From positions 1 to 13,780 of the forward strand of contig JAJHQZ010000017.1 of NCBI GenBank assembly GCA_020833055.1: 13,780 nt of DNA. The letters are read 5' to 3'. Below are positions 1 through 7,896 of the stretch, in pieces. Origin of the DNA: Candidatus Korarchaeum sp. (lineage in GTDB: Archaea; Korarchaeota; Korarchaeia; Korarchaeales; Korarchaeaceae). Under the pieces are notes generated by a model. That model worked only from the letters and a program-made list of their open reading frames with translations. It searched no databases and was not told the origin of the DNA. The first letter of the stretch is position 1, and each line of letters opens with the position of its first letter. The position numbers were made by a program, and so were the translations under genes.

Positions 1-1010
1 ACCTTACCCAACCACTTCTTGTAAGCTGCGTAAGCTACAGCGGAGCTGGGTTCGACGTATAAGCCCTGGAGAGCTAGCTCCCTATGGGCTTCTATTATCT
101 CTTCCTCCTCAACTATCTCGGCATCACCCACTCCCCTCATCTCCTCGACCATCATATTTAGCAGGGGAGGATTCGGGCTTATCAAGGCATCAGCAACACT
201 CTTAACTACCTTGGGCGGGGAATAAGTCAAGCCCTTGAGCTTATGGTATAGAGGAGAGATTAACTTAGTCTGACAAGCCACTACGAATGGCATCTCATCT
301 ATCTCGCCTGAATCCAGGAGGTGCTTGAATCCCCTCAGAGTACCGAGCAATAAGGTACCGGCTGAGACGGGTAAGAATATATATTTTGGAGGCCTCCAGT
401 TGAATTGCTCAGCTATCTCGTATGCGACGGTCCTCATAGCGTCCCAGTATATGGGATGGTAGACGTGACCGACGTAGAACTTCCCCTCCTCAGGAGCCAT
501 CGCTTCAGCAGTAATTTCATCCCTTCTCCCCTCAACCCTTATTATTTCAGCTCCGTAAGCCTTTATCTGCTCAACTTTAGGGCCGCTAGCCGTTGAAGGC
601 ACGTAAATCCTGGCTCTAATTCCTGATGCTGCTGAGTAAGCTGCTACAGAGGCCCCAGCGTTTCCCGAGGAGTCCTCGCTTATGTAACCCGATCTGACCC
701 TCCCAGCTAGAGTCGAGAGGAGTATCGAGGAACCCCTATCCTTGAAGGATCCAGTCGGATTGAGGAAATCTAACTTGAAGTAAGCATCTTTCCCCTTTAT
801 TATGGGGGTCCATCCCTCCCCCAAGCTCACCCTCTCCTCTACGTGAGGGAAGAACTTTCTGTACCTCCAGATCGTTTGCTCCTCCCTCTCTATGAGTTCC
901 CTCTCGAAATGGAAATCTAGGATGAGCTCCAGAGGGGAACCGCACTTGCACCTGAACTCAAGGGGGTCAGATGTCTCGTAACCGCAGGATCGACATCTAG
1001 CGGTATACAT
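1..1010 (-). CDS. thrC: Threonine synthase, 3' end cut by window edge
   Basis: PLP-dependent enzyme converting O-phosphohomoserine to threonine in the cytoplasm. Translation from the ATG at 1008-1010 gives 336 codons before the window edge, without a stop. The N-terminus has a small zinc ribbon (CRSC at residues 6-9, CKC at 21-23), as in archaeal threonine synthases. SLGEGWTPI (62-70) matches the family's LGEG-TP motif, and NPTGSFKDRG (74-83) contains the PLP-binding lysine, K80. SSGNAG, the phosphate-cradle type motif, follows. About 50 residues of the C-terminus should be missing compared with the usual length near 390. The start is supported by a purine-rich stretch (AGGGGGGAG) just upstream. 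It is divergent from the coiled-coil gene at 1141. Cysteate synthase is a close paralogue and cannot be fully excluded. Confidence 0.88.
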   Translation of the reverse strand, partial: MYTARCRSCGYETSDPLEFRCKCGSPLELILDFHFERELIEREEQTIWRYRKFFPHVEERVSLGEGWTPIIKGKDAYFKLDFLNPTGSFKDRGSSILLSTLAGRVRSGYISEDSSGNAGASVAAYSAASGIRARIYVPSTASGPKVEQIKAYGAEIIRVEGRRDEITAEAMAPEEGKFYVGHVYHPIYWDAMRTVAYEIAEQFNWRPPKYIFLPVSAGTLLLGTLRGFKHLLDSGEIDEMPFVVACQTKLISPLYHKLKGLTYSPPKVVKSVADALISPNPPLLNMMVEEMRGVGDAEIVEEEEIIEAHRELALQGLYVEPSSAVAYAAYKKWLGK

Positions 1011-1011
1011 G

Positions 1012-1040
1012 CTCCCCCCTCTCATTATGTAATAATAAGA
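1012..1040 (-). promoter_or_regulatory. RBS and TATA-like element of thrC
   Basis: On the minus strand a G-rich Shine-Dalgarno-like run (AGGGGGGAG) sits a few bases before the ATG at 1010. An AT-rich TATA-like element (CTTATTATTA, 1031-1040) lies 25-30 nt upstream. This gives a short leader at most. Confidence 0.4.
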
Positions 1041-1103
1041 TAATTTTGATGCATCCCAAATTTTCACGCATTCCCCTTCCCATGAAAGATCGGTGCGAAG
1101 GGG

Positions 1104-1112
1104 ATAAAAATA
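1104..1112 (+). promoter_or_regulatory. TATA box of coiled-coil gene
   Basis: ATAAAAATA, preceded by a purine-rich BRE-like CGAAGGGG, is centred about 33 nt upstream of the ATG at 1141. That predicts transcription starting only a few nucleotides before the start codon. It shares the 130-bp divergent spacer with the thrC promoter. Confidence 0.55.
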
Positions 1113-1140
1113 CCCTGAGACGTCTCAAGGCTGTGATACC

Positions 1141-2325
1141 ATGAGGTCTTACGTCCCGCTCCTCGTCCTCATCCTAGCATCATTCGCCATCCTCTATCTA
1201 GCTCTCGCGAGCAATCCGGATCTCAAGGCTTCTTATGACTCTCTCAAGAAGGAGCATGAAAAACTCCTATCGGAATACAAAAAGCTCAATTCAACCTACA
1301 ATGATCTCAAGAGAGAGCATGAGAACGCTCTGAATGAGTTAAAGGAGCTTAAGGCCTCATATGAATCCCTGAGGAAGGAGCATGAAAAACTCCTCTCGAG
1401 CTACAATGCGCTTAATTCCAGCTATAGCGCACTCAGGAAGGAGCATGAAGCTACCCTGAGTGAGTTAAGGACGCTGAGGAGCGAGTACGAATCTCTCGCG
1501 AGAAGATACAATGAGCTGCAGGAGGACTTCGGTGCACTCAAGAGAGAGCATGAGAACACTTTGAATGAGTTGAGGAATCTGAGAAGCGAGTATGATGATT
1601 TAATGAGCAGATACAATAAGCTGCAGGGAGATTACAACGATCTTTTGAATGCGTACAATCTCCTGAAGGGCTACCATTCCTCAGCCAAGCAAGTGAGGTG
1701 GTATGAGAAAGTAGCTTATGAGAAACTGAGTACGAATTGGTTCAAGACTGAACTAGCCCTTTGGAGGAGTTGGTACATCCTAAAATCTGATTTAAGGGTC
1801 TTGCTCCTCTCAGATGACTATGGGCAGGCTGGAGCGACTATGTTCGCTGAGATGGTGAGGAGGGATCTCTCATACAACAGCGATCTCTACAGGGGGATCA
1901 TCCATGAGTGGCTGAGGGATCACCCAGCTAGGAATGAGGTGGAGCTCGCGAATGAGATAGCCAGGCTCTTCTACTCATTGGATCATAAATACGCTTACCC
2001 TGGTGTGGATGAGCCCAATGCTGGGCTTCCCCTATTCCCAGTGGAGCTCCTAGCTTACAATTTAGGGGATTGTGAGGATCATGCCATGCTATTAGCTGCC
2101 CTCTACAAAACAGCGGGTTTCAGAGTCAGGATGATAACAGTTCCGAGGCATGCTGCCCTTCAGATATATTTAGATGGGAGATGGCGTTTCCTCGAGGCTA
2201 CAATACACTTCGATGATGGGGGAGATGCTCCTTGCTCCTTCTACTCCAGTTTGACCGTGGATTATCTTGAGAGGACTTTCCTTAATGGGTACAGTGGTGT
2301 TACTTATTACTACGATGAGGTCTAG
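1141..2325 (+). CDS. Membrane-anchored coiled-coil protein with transglutaminase-like domain
   Basis: 394 residues. Residues 5-23 form one hydrophobic helix near the N-terminus (signal anchor or uncleaved signal peptide), so the rest is probably outside the cell. Residues 26-175 are a long coiled coil with an EHE-containing unit repeated at residues 38, 59, 80, 101 and 136. The spacings of 21, 21, 21 and 35 residues are all whole heptads. The C-terminal part (about 240-394) resembles a transglutaminase/cysteine-protease fold: GDCEDHA with candidate nucleophile C311, then H337 in PRHAALQIYLDGRWRFLEAT. The third catalytic position would be E352 where the family usually has Asp. The coiled coil could act as a stalk or spacer holding the domain off the membrane. 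The substrate is unknown, and peptidase or cross-linking activity is inferred from the fold only. Confidence 0.8.
   Translation: MRSYVPLLVLILASFAILYLALASNPDLKASYDSLKKEHEKLLSEYKKLNSTYNDLKREHENALNELKELKASYESLRKEHEKLLSSYNALNSSYSALRKEHEATLSELRTLRSEYESLARRYNELQEDFGALKREHENTLNELRNLRSEYDDLMSRYNKLQGDYNDLLNAYNLLKGYHSSAKQVRWYEKVAYEKLSTNWFKTELALWRSWYILKSDLRVLLLSDDYGQAGATMFAEMVRRDLSYNSDLYRGIIHEWLRDHPARNEVELANEIARLFYSLDHKYAYPGVDEPNAGLPLFPVELLAYNLGDCEDHAMLLAALYKTAGFRVRMITVPRHAALQIYLDGRWRFLEATIHFDDGGDAPCSFYSSLTVDYLERTFLNGYSGVTYYYDEV
1249..1560 (+). repeat. Internal 63-bp-period coding repeats
   Basis: The segment GAGCATGA recurs at 1252, 1315, 1378, 1441 and 1546, spaced 63, 63, 63 and 105 bp. The copies at 1249 and 1375 share at least 20 identical bases, and those at 1312 and 1543 are close to each other. 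This suggests DNA-level duplication of a 21- or 42-residue unit rather than only convergent heptad composition. Confidence 0.75.
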
Positions 2326-2361
2326 CGATCGCTGATCTCAATAAATTCGCCACCGATCCCC

Positions 2362-2446
2362 TTATTTTTATATTTACTCCATTTATGGTATAAGTGCAAT
2401 CGCTAAAAGAGAAGATTCTGTTTCAATCCTCTTCTCCTGCCTGCAC
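2362..2446 (+). ncRNA. Candidate small hairpin RNA with its own TATA box
   Basis: An AT-rich box (TTATTTTTATATTT, 2362-2375) is followed about 26 nt downstream by a self-complementary segment at 2394-2446. The outer stem is GTGCA (2394-2398) with TGCAC (2442-2446), and the inner stem is GAGAAG (2409-2414) with CTTCTC (2431-2436). The inner stem is extended by ATT/AAT across a three-base bulge. The 3' half, starting GTTTCAATCC at 2420, resembles the start of archaeal CRISPR repeats, but only one copy is present. An alternative reading is a terminator or leader structure for one of the flanking genes. Confidence 0.25.
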
Positions 2447-2512
2447 ATGAAGGTCCACTATCTCAGCTTTCTTCATCGATCCGATGTATTGCTACGTTCG
2501 AGATGCCCGGGT

Positions 2513-2522
2513 AAATTTATAT
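2513..2522 (+). promoter_or_regulatory. TATA box of DNA methyltransferase gene
   Basis: AAATTTATAT follows a GC-rich BRE-like stretch (GCCCGGGT). It lies about 40-50 nt upstream of the ATG at 2562, so a leader of roughly 15-20 nt is expected. No strong Shine-Dalgarno is seen. Confidence 0.5.
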
Positions 2523-2561
2523 CTCCATTAAGCCCGCCTCCCCTAGCTCAAGGGATAAGAG

Positions 2562-4250
2562 ATGCGAAAAATTGGGAAAATATTCGAGTTCAATAAGATA
2601 GATAATTCATGGGTCCCGAAGCTCATACTCGGCGATGTGAGGGAAGTGCTCCCCCGCCTCCCGGATAATTTCATCGATTGCGTTATCACCTCCCCGCCGT
2701 ATTGGATGCAGAGGGACTACGGGCATCCGGATCAGATAGGTAGGGAGGGGACGCCGGAGGAATACGTTAAAACAATAGCTGATATATTTGAACTCATTCG
2801 GCCAAAGCTAAAAAGAACAGCGACTATTTTTCTCAATGTTGGTTATAAATATTTAAACGAACGCCTCATCCTTATCCCTGAAATGATAGCTTTAGAGATG
2901 GAGAGTAGGGGTTTCTCACTGAGGAATAAGATAATCTGGTGGAAGCCTAATGCGATGCCTACTCCAGCTAGGAACAGGCTTAACAATGTATACGAGCCAG
3001 TCCTCTTTTTTATCAGGGACGACGGCAAGGAAGTATACTATTTCAACCTCGAGGAGATATCACCAAAGAGCAGGACGCTCGATCATTACGCTAATTTGTT
3101 TTCCTTCACTCCACAGGAATTAATAGGAGTTAGAGCGATAGATTCTCTCTCAGGGAGGGAGACTAAAGAAGGTAAAGTTATTGGAGTCAGATTCACTCAA
3201 AAGAAGATCCTTGAGGTCCTGATTCAATGGGAAGATGGGGCCGAATGGTTGCCCTTCGGCGACCCGCTGAAGAACTACCCCGAGAGGATAAGCTTCTCAT
3301 GCCCTGAATGCGGGGCCTCGATAAGCGAATGGGACATAAGACTATCCTTCGCGAATCTGGGGGAAATGATATGCCCGGAATGCGGAGCATTGCTCTGCTC
3401 AGATCCTGAGACATTTCCGATACCATCATTCCCGAATTCTCCATACGAGGGCCCACAAGAGATAAAAGAAATAATAGACCCATCCGTTAAAATAAAAAAA
3501 TATGTCACAAAAATCCCGAGAAACAGTAAATTCGTGAGGGCTGAATTGGATAAGATCCTCACAGCTTCTCCCGCTGGGAGGCTCGCGGTCCAGGGGGAGT
3601 ACATCTCGATCAAGCGCAGATGGGAAGCTCCCCAGCCCTTAATAGCAAAATTTTTAAGATATTGGAGGAACCTCAAGAGAGTATCAATAGAAGATATAGA
3701 TAGAGAGTTAGGTTACTCTTACACAGCGGGACACTGGTTTAGACTCGACTTCGGTTGGTGGGGGAAGGGGGGCTCCGTACCGCGACCCGGTGATTGGGGC
3801 CGCCTGAAGAAACTGCTAGGCTTCAACGACATCTATGATAAATTAGTTACTGAAAGGGTGGCAGTGCTTCAGACAGTTAAACCTCATGAAACGGGGAAAA
3901 ATCCCGGGGATGTTCAGGGGATTGAGGTGGAGGAGATACTCGAAGATTTCAAGAGGAATTATGAGATAATGAGAGAAGCCGGGGATATTTGGAAGATAAA
4001 ACTCGAGCCCTATCCGGAGGCCCATTTCTCAATCTTTCCGACGAAATTAGTTGAGACAGCTATGCGTATGGGCTGCCCGCCGAGAGGTGTCGTTTTGGAT
4101 CCCTTCGCGGGCTCTGGGACAGTTGGGGAAGTGGCTATGAGGCTCAATAGAAAGGCTATTTTGATAGAGTTGATCCCCGAATTCGCTGATCTCATTAGAA
4201 AGAGATGCGGAGGGAAGGTTGAAATTATAAGCTATGAGGACCTAGTTTAA
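2562..4250 (+). CDS. Beta-class DNA methyltransferase with zinc-ribbon insert
   Basis: Site-specific DNA methyltransferase, probably N4-cytosine. Motif order is that of the beta class: catalytic motif IV TSPPYW (residues 43-48) near the N-terminus, and the AdoMet-binding motif I DPFAGSGT (513-520) near the C-terminus, preceded by FPTKL (492-496). IIWWKPNAMPTPARNR and the following YEP (124-145) match a conserved segment of the family. At 562 residues it is much longer than the 300-400 usual for such enzymes. The extra length falls at about 160-435 and includes a zinc ribbon with two CPECG knuckles (C247, C250, C271, C274). A further roughly 25-residue segment interrupts the usual GKNPGDVW motif near 445-475. 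No restriction endonuclease or specificity gene is next to it, so it looks solitary. The target site is unknown and may be set by the insert. Confidence 0.85.
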   Translation: MRKIGKIFEFNKIDNSWVPKLILGDVREVLPRLPDNFIDCVITSPPYWMQRDYGHPDQIGREGTPEEYVKTIADIFELIRPKLKRTATIFLNVGYKYLNERLILIPEMIALEMESRGFSLRNKIIWWKPNAMPTPARNRLNNVYEPVLFFIRDDGKEVYYFNLEEISPKSRTLDHYANLFSFTPQELIGVRAIDSLSGRETKEGKVIGVRFTQKKILEVLIQWEDGAEWLPFGDPLKNYPERISFSCPECGASISEWDIRLSFANLGEMICPECGALLCSDPETFPIPSFPNSPYEGPQEIKEIIDPSVKIKKYVTKIPRNSKFVRAELDKILTASPAGRLAVQGEYISIKRRWEAPQPLIAKFLRYWRNLKRVSIEDIDRELGYSYTAGHWFRLDFGWWGKGGSVPRPGDWGRLKKLLGFNDIYDKLVTERVAVLQTVKPHETGKNPGDVQGIEVEEILEDFKRNYEIMREAGDIWKIKLEPYPEAHFSIFPTKLVETAMRMGCPPRGVVLDPFAGSGTVGEVAMRLNRKAILIELIPEFADLIRKRCGGKVEIISYEDLV

Positions 4251-4294
4251 TGCGAAGTAGCTAATCTGGATAGAGCTAGAGCGAATCATAATGT

Positions 4295-4300
4295 AAAAAA
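4295..4300 (-). terminator. Oligo-T terminator after permease
   Basis: On the minus strand the stop codon at 4310-4312 is followed by CTCCCCTC and then six T residues. That is a typical archaeal intrinsic stop. It lies within the 59-bp convergent gap between the permease and methyltransferase genes. Confidence 0.45.
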
Positions 4301-4309
4301 GAGGGGAGA

Positions 4310-5944
4310 TTACTCCGGAGGGAGCTCCATCCACGCTAGATCTATATCTATGCCCTCCTTCTTGTTCTTCCACCTCCAGTAGTACCACCATAGGGCCCCG
4401 CCTATCCATACGAATAGGAAGGCTATGATGCCCTCTATCGTTATGGCTCCCAGCTCCGGCGTAGTGTAGTAATAGTACTCCACTATCCCTATGTTTATCA
4501 GATCAATTACAGCGGCTATCGATACTATAGGTATGCCGGCCAGGACCCAGTTCTTATAGGGAGAGGTCTCCCATATCGATCTCACTTTCTTCCTGAATGG
4601 GAATATCAGAGCAGCTATTGCCGTCATGAGCCAGAAGGATATGCCCTCGGTAGCAGGGCAATCTAAGAATGAGAGAGGGCTGGCTCCGCTCAGTATATTG
4701 TAAGCTATGCCGATCTGGGATGTCACGTAGAAGAATATCAGGTTCTTGACTGGAGATGCCCACTTGGGATGAACTTCAGAGAACCACTTGGGCCCCATCC
4801 TGTCCATGCCCCACGCTACGGCTATCCTGCTCGCGAAAACGAAATCCAAAACTGAGTATATGTAGATGTTCAGGGCGAAGCTGAGGAACATCATCACAGC
4901 TAATGCTATACCTAGCGGACTGCTCGTGTCTATGAACACCCTGAGGATCCCCATGAAGTTCGGTGGGAAGGGCATTTTGTAGCCCTCGATACCGACATTA
5001 TTAGCAACTGCCAAAGCGTACATGAATTCCTTCCCGACGACCGCAGGATATATCAGTGAGAAAGCGAAAACTATTATTGCTGGCCCGAGGACTGAGGCTA
5101 TTTGAGCTATCATTATGTTCCTCTGGGGCCTCTTTATCTCCCCTCCTATTATGTTTATCTCGACCCCGTAGCGAGTCCACCAGGAGTGGACAGCCACCAA
5201 GCCGAATGTACCAACAATGAGCCCTGCCATAGGAGCGAAAACCCTTGGATCAGCTTGCATAGCTGCCTTGATCATGCTATCGTAATCCAGGGATCCGTAC
5301 TTAGCTGCGAGGCTGTTCCATGAACTTATGAACTCAGCCTGGCTGTGCGTACCTATGACGAAACCTATCAGTATGAGGAAGACTGTAGATAGGGTTGCCA
5401 GTATCCTCTGATGAATTAGATATATCCTGAGACCGAAGAGCGTGGATAGGAATGCTATAGTTCTCACTATAGTGGCTATTATGAACTTACCATACGGGGA
5501 GGCGCACCACTCAGCCGCTTCACGCATATCTAGCATACCGAAGAGCGTCGTTAATCCGGGATCAGCCACCCAAGGAGATAAAATCACGCCCCAGAGCCAC
5601 CAGATGAAATAATCAGCGAAACTGACGGCCATCCCTATCGCTGGATGCAGTATCCTGCTGTTATAGACGTAGCTACCTCCACTCCTGGGCATAGATGCCC
5701 CTAGGATGCCCCAGGTCAGGGCGGCTCCGAAGACACCTAGAGCTGTAGCTATCCATATCGAGCTCAGCAGATCCCCGGATGGGAAGAGCCATATTCCCCA
5801 AGCGAATACAGTCAATAAAGCTGTAGGAGGCCCTTGATTCATGAATCCAACATAGAAAGCATCTAAAAGACTGGCTTCCCTTACTAGACCGCTCGCCCTC
5901 CTCGCGAAAACTTCCTTAGGCACTACATCCTTTGAATCGGACAT
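4310..5944 (-). CDS. APC-superfamily amino acid/amine permease
   Basis: Integral membrane transporter of 544 residues with about twelve hydrophobic segments. After a hydrophilic N-terminus (VFARRASGLVREASLLDAF, residues 12-30), the first helix has the small/polar break (GFMNQGPPTALL) typical of the amino acid-polyamine-organocation superfamily. GGSYVYNSRILHPAIGM (88-104) corresponds to the conserved APC loop after helix 2. The C-terminus (KEGIDIDLAWMELPPE) resembles that of archaeal permeases. It lies 53 bp downstream of the deacetylase-family gene on the same strand, so co-transcription is likely. A TATA-like stretch in the gap (TTTAAATTAAAG) could add a promoter. The ATG at 5944 has a GGGGGT purine run 8-13 nt upstream. 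The substrate cannot be read from sequence, but the neighbour suggests an acetylated polyamine, amine or amino acid. Confidence 0.85.
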   Translation of the reverse strand: MSDSKDVVPKEVFARRASGLVREASLLDAFYVGFMNQGPPTALLTVFAWGIWLFPSGDLLSSIWIATALGVFGAALTWGILGASMPRSGGSYVYNSRILHPAIGMAVSFADYFIWWLWGVILSPWVADPGLTTLFGMLDMREAAEWCASPYGKFIIATIVRTIAFLSTLFGLRIYLIHQRILATLSTVFLILIGFVIGTHSQAEFISSWNSLAAKYGSLDYDSMIKAAMQADPRVFAPMAGLIVGTFGLVAVHSWWTRYGVEINIIGGEIKRPQRNIMIAQIASVLGPAIIVFAFSLIYPAVVGKEFMYALAVANNVGIEGYKMPFPPNFMGILRVFIDTSSPLGIALAVMMFLSFALNIYIYSVLDFVFASRIAVAWGMDRMGPKWFSEVHPKWASPVKNLIFFYVTSQIGIAYNILSGASPLSFLDCPATEGISFWLMTAIAALIFPFRKKVRSIWETSPYKNWVLAGIPIVSIAAVIDLINIGIVEYYYYTTPELGAITIEGIIAFLFVWIGGALWWYYWRWKNKKEGIDIDLAWMELPPE

Positions 5945-5997
5945 GTAGCGACCCCCGGGATGCGGTTCCTATTCCTCTAACCTCTTTAATTTAAACT

Positions 5998-7020
5998 TTA
6001 CTTATCATTGAAGCTGCTCAGGAACTCCTTGAGCTGTAAAAATATTTTATACTGTCTCGTCCCCTCCTCCAGCTCGCCCCCGACCCCCTCGCCTCCCATG
6101 CCCGAGATACCCTTGAGGAAGGAGGGCAGCCCCTTCCTCAGCCCGATCGAGTATCCTCCCTCCAGTATGACAGCGAACCCCTTTACACCCCAGTTCTCAC
6201 CCAACTCCTTCAGGAGGTTCCCCATCCTCCAGTAAGCCCTTGAGCTCAGGCTTATGTACCCCATCCCCTCCCCGGCATATGCATCGAAGCCGGCCGAAAT
6301 TACGAAAGCTTTGGGCCTGAATTTCTCCATCAGGAAATTCAATATGTCCTCCAGCATGAAGATATATCCCTTATCTCCGGTCTCCGGGTATACCGGGATA
6401 TTGACCTTAGTCCCCCTAGCCGCCCCTCCCCCGAGGTCGTTGGGCCATCCAGTGCCTGGATATTCGAAGGCATCATGGATATCGATGTGCAGAACCTCAG
6501 GATTGTACCATAATATCTCCTGAGTCCCATTACCATGATGAAGGTCGAAGTCGAGTATCGCCACTGGCATCACGCCTCTCCTCACGAGTTCTATAGCAGC
6601 TATGGCTGCATTATTGAATATGCAGAAGCCAAGTGTCCTACAACCCATAGCGGCTCCGCTCCTCCCCGCATGATGTCCCGGAGGCCTAGCCAGGGATATT
6701 GAGAGGAATTCCCCTCTGGCTACTCTATCAGCGGCCTCTACAGCGCAGCTCGCTGCTGCCAGGGCCGCTTCGAAAGTCCCCTCCGTGGAGTAAGTATCCG
6801 CGTCTATGTAGCCCTTCCCCCTCCCCCTTATGTACTCTATGTAAGCCCTCTCGTGGACGCTCGTCAGTATCTCAGCATCCCTCATACCTGGATCCACTAT
6901 ATTGGGCTCCAATCCTTCCTCCTTCATTCCCTTTATCGCTATCTCTATCCTCTCAGGTCTCTCAGGATGATAAGAAGGGGGGTAATGCATCTTATGAACG
7001 CTCGGGACCAGCGCGTCCAT
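5998..7020 (-). CDS. Histone deacetylase/acetylpolyamine amidohydrolase family protein
   Basis: Zinc-dependent deacetylase of the arginase/HDAC fold, 340 residues. All catalytic features are visible: HPERPERI near the N-terminus (18-25), RPPGHHAG with the tandem histidines H116/H117, and FCIFNNAAIAA (132-142). DFDLHHGNGT follows with zinc ligands D159 and H161, then SAGFDA with ligand D246, and EGGY with catalytic Y290. It should therefore be active. Class members remove acetyl groups from lysines, polyamines or acetoin-like compounds. The neighbouring APC permease favours a small acetylated substrate over a chromatin protein, but that is inference. It is the first gene of a minus-strand pair. 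A TATA-like element about 25 nt upstream of the ATG predicts a leaderless message. Confidence 0.9.
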   Translation of the reverse strand: MDALVPSVHKMHYPPSYHPERPERIEIAIKGMKEEGLEPNIVDPGMRDAEILTSVHERAYIEYIRGRGKGYIDADTYSTEGTFEAALAAASCAVEAADRVARGEFLSISLARPPGHHAGRSGAAMGCRTLGFCIFNNAAIAAIELVRRGVMPVAILDFDLHHGNGTQEILWYNPEVLHIDIHDAFEYPGTGWPNDLGGGAARGTKVNIPVYPETGDKGYIFMLEDILNFLMEKFRPKAFVISAGFDAYAGEGMGYISLSSRAYWRMGNLLKELGENWGVKGFAVILEGGYSIGLRKGLPSFLKGISGMGGEGVGGELEEGTRQYKIFLQLKEFLSSFNDK

Positions 7021-7041
7021 ATGGGTTATAGGGGTACTACC

Positions 7042-7050
7042 TTATAACTG
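7042..7050 (-). promoter_or_regulatory. TATA-like element of deacetylase gene
   Basis: The minus strand reads CAGTTATAAG about 22-30 nt before the ATG at 7020. This places transcription initiation at or very near the start codon. Confidence 0.45.
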
Positions 7051-7179
7051 AAAACCTCTAGGGCGGGATGAGGGAGCCTCGAGCCATCGGACCTCCAGAT
7101 GAGGCCGGAAGCGTAAAGCTCCATCTAAACGGGGAAGTTTCTACCTTTAGGGCGGAGTAGCTAGCATCTGCACTGCAAG

Positions 7180-7189
7180 CTTATATATT
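7180..7189 (+). promoter_or_regulatory. TATA box of DUF554 gene
   Basis: CTTATATATT is centred about 25 nt upstream of the ATG at 7209, which predicts a leaderless transcript. It lies in the 188-bp divergent spacer shared with the deacetylase gene. Confidence 0.6.
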
Positions 7190-7208
7190 GGAGCTCTAAG
7201 CCCCCTCT

Positions 7209-7856
7209 ATGCTAGGCACGATAATCAACGCTTTGGCCGTGATATCGGGTTCCTCATTAGGGCTGCTGATGAGGAGGAGCATAGGGGAGGATCTTAAGGG
7301 CAAATTATTGAGCGTAATAGGGCTCTTCACCTTATACCTTGGTGCGGATATGATGCTGAGGGCAGATAAGCCACTAGGCCTCATAATAGGCCTCCTCCTG
7401 GGTACTTACATAGGACATATTATGAAGCTGGATGAGAGGCTCGAGAGACTCTCTAATATCAGAGAGAAATCTGCTGACGGTCTCCTAGTCCCATTCCTAA
7501 CTTTCTGCATAGGTCCCATGACCGTAATAGGGTCGCTCAGGGACGGTATGGGGGATCCGTCCATAATATTAGCTAAATCCGTCATGGACGGCTTCAGCTC
7601 AATAGCATTCGCTTCAGCCTTCGGTTTCAGCGTATTACTCTCAGCCATACCCCTCCTCCTGTTCCAGGGATCCCTCTCCTTACTCGGGAGGTTCATAGGC
7701 AATTCCCTGCCCCTATCAGCCTTGGAGGAGATGACAGCGGCCGGAGGTATCATACTGCTCGGACTTGCCCTCAGGATCCTCGGAATTAAGAGGATGAACG
7801 TCGCAGATATGCTGCCCAGCCTCTTAATAGCTCCCCTGATATCCCAATTCCTCTGA
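7209..7856 (+). CDS. DUF554 family membrane protein (YdfK/YqgA-like)
   Basis: 215-residue polytopic membrane protein, close to the usual length of about 225-235 for this family. The N-terminal signature GTIINALAVISGSSLG (3-18) is followed by a basic loop (RRSIGEDLKGK), which is characteristic. FCIGPMTVIGSLRDG, MDGFSSIAFASAFG and a C-terminal helix set with TAAGGIILLGLALRIL also match. The DUF554 family has no established biochemical function, and transport has been suggested from topology. The gene is monocistronic here. It converges with the ABC ATPase gene, leaving a 40-bp gap. The start is supported by the TATA box at leaderless distance. Confidence 0.85.
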   Translation: MLGTIINALAVISGSSLGLLMRRSIGEDLKGKLLSVIGLFTLYLGADMMLRADKPLGLIIGLLLGTYIGHIMKLDERLERLSNIREKSADGLLVPFLTFCIGPMTVIGSLRDGMGDPSIILAKSVMDGFSSIAFASAFGFSVLLSAIPLLLFQGSLSLLGRFIGNSLPLSALEEMTAAGGIILLGLALRILGIKRMNVADMLPSLLIAPLISQFL

Positions 7857-7896
7857 AAATTAGCTGGCTGTAGGAGGGGATGGAATTTAGTATCAT

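Noticed and set aside
2420-2446. CRISPR array
   Set aside because: Only a single repeat-like unit is present and no second copy or regular spacing exists in the window. It is kept only as a weak similarity.
3193-3676. Long minus-strand open frames opposite the methyltransferase
   Set aside because: They are antisense shadows of the coding frame with no promoter, and their residues show no family features.
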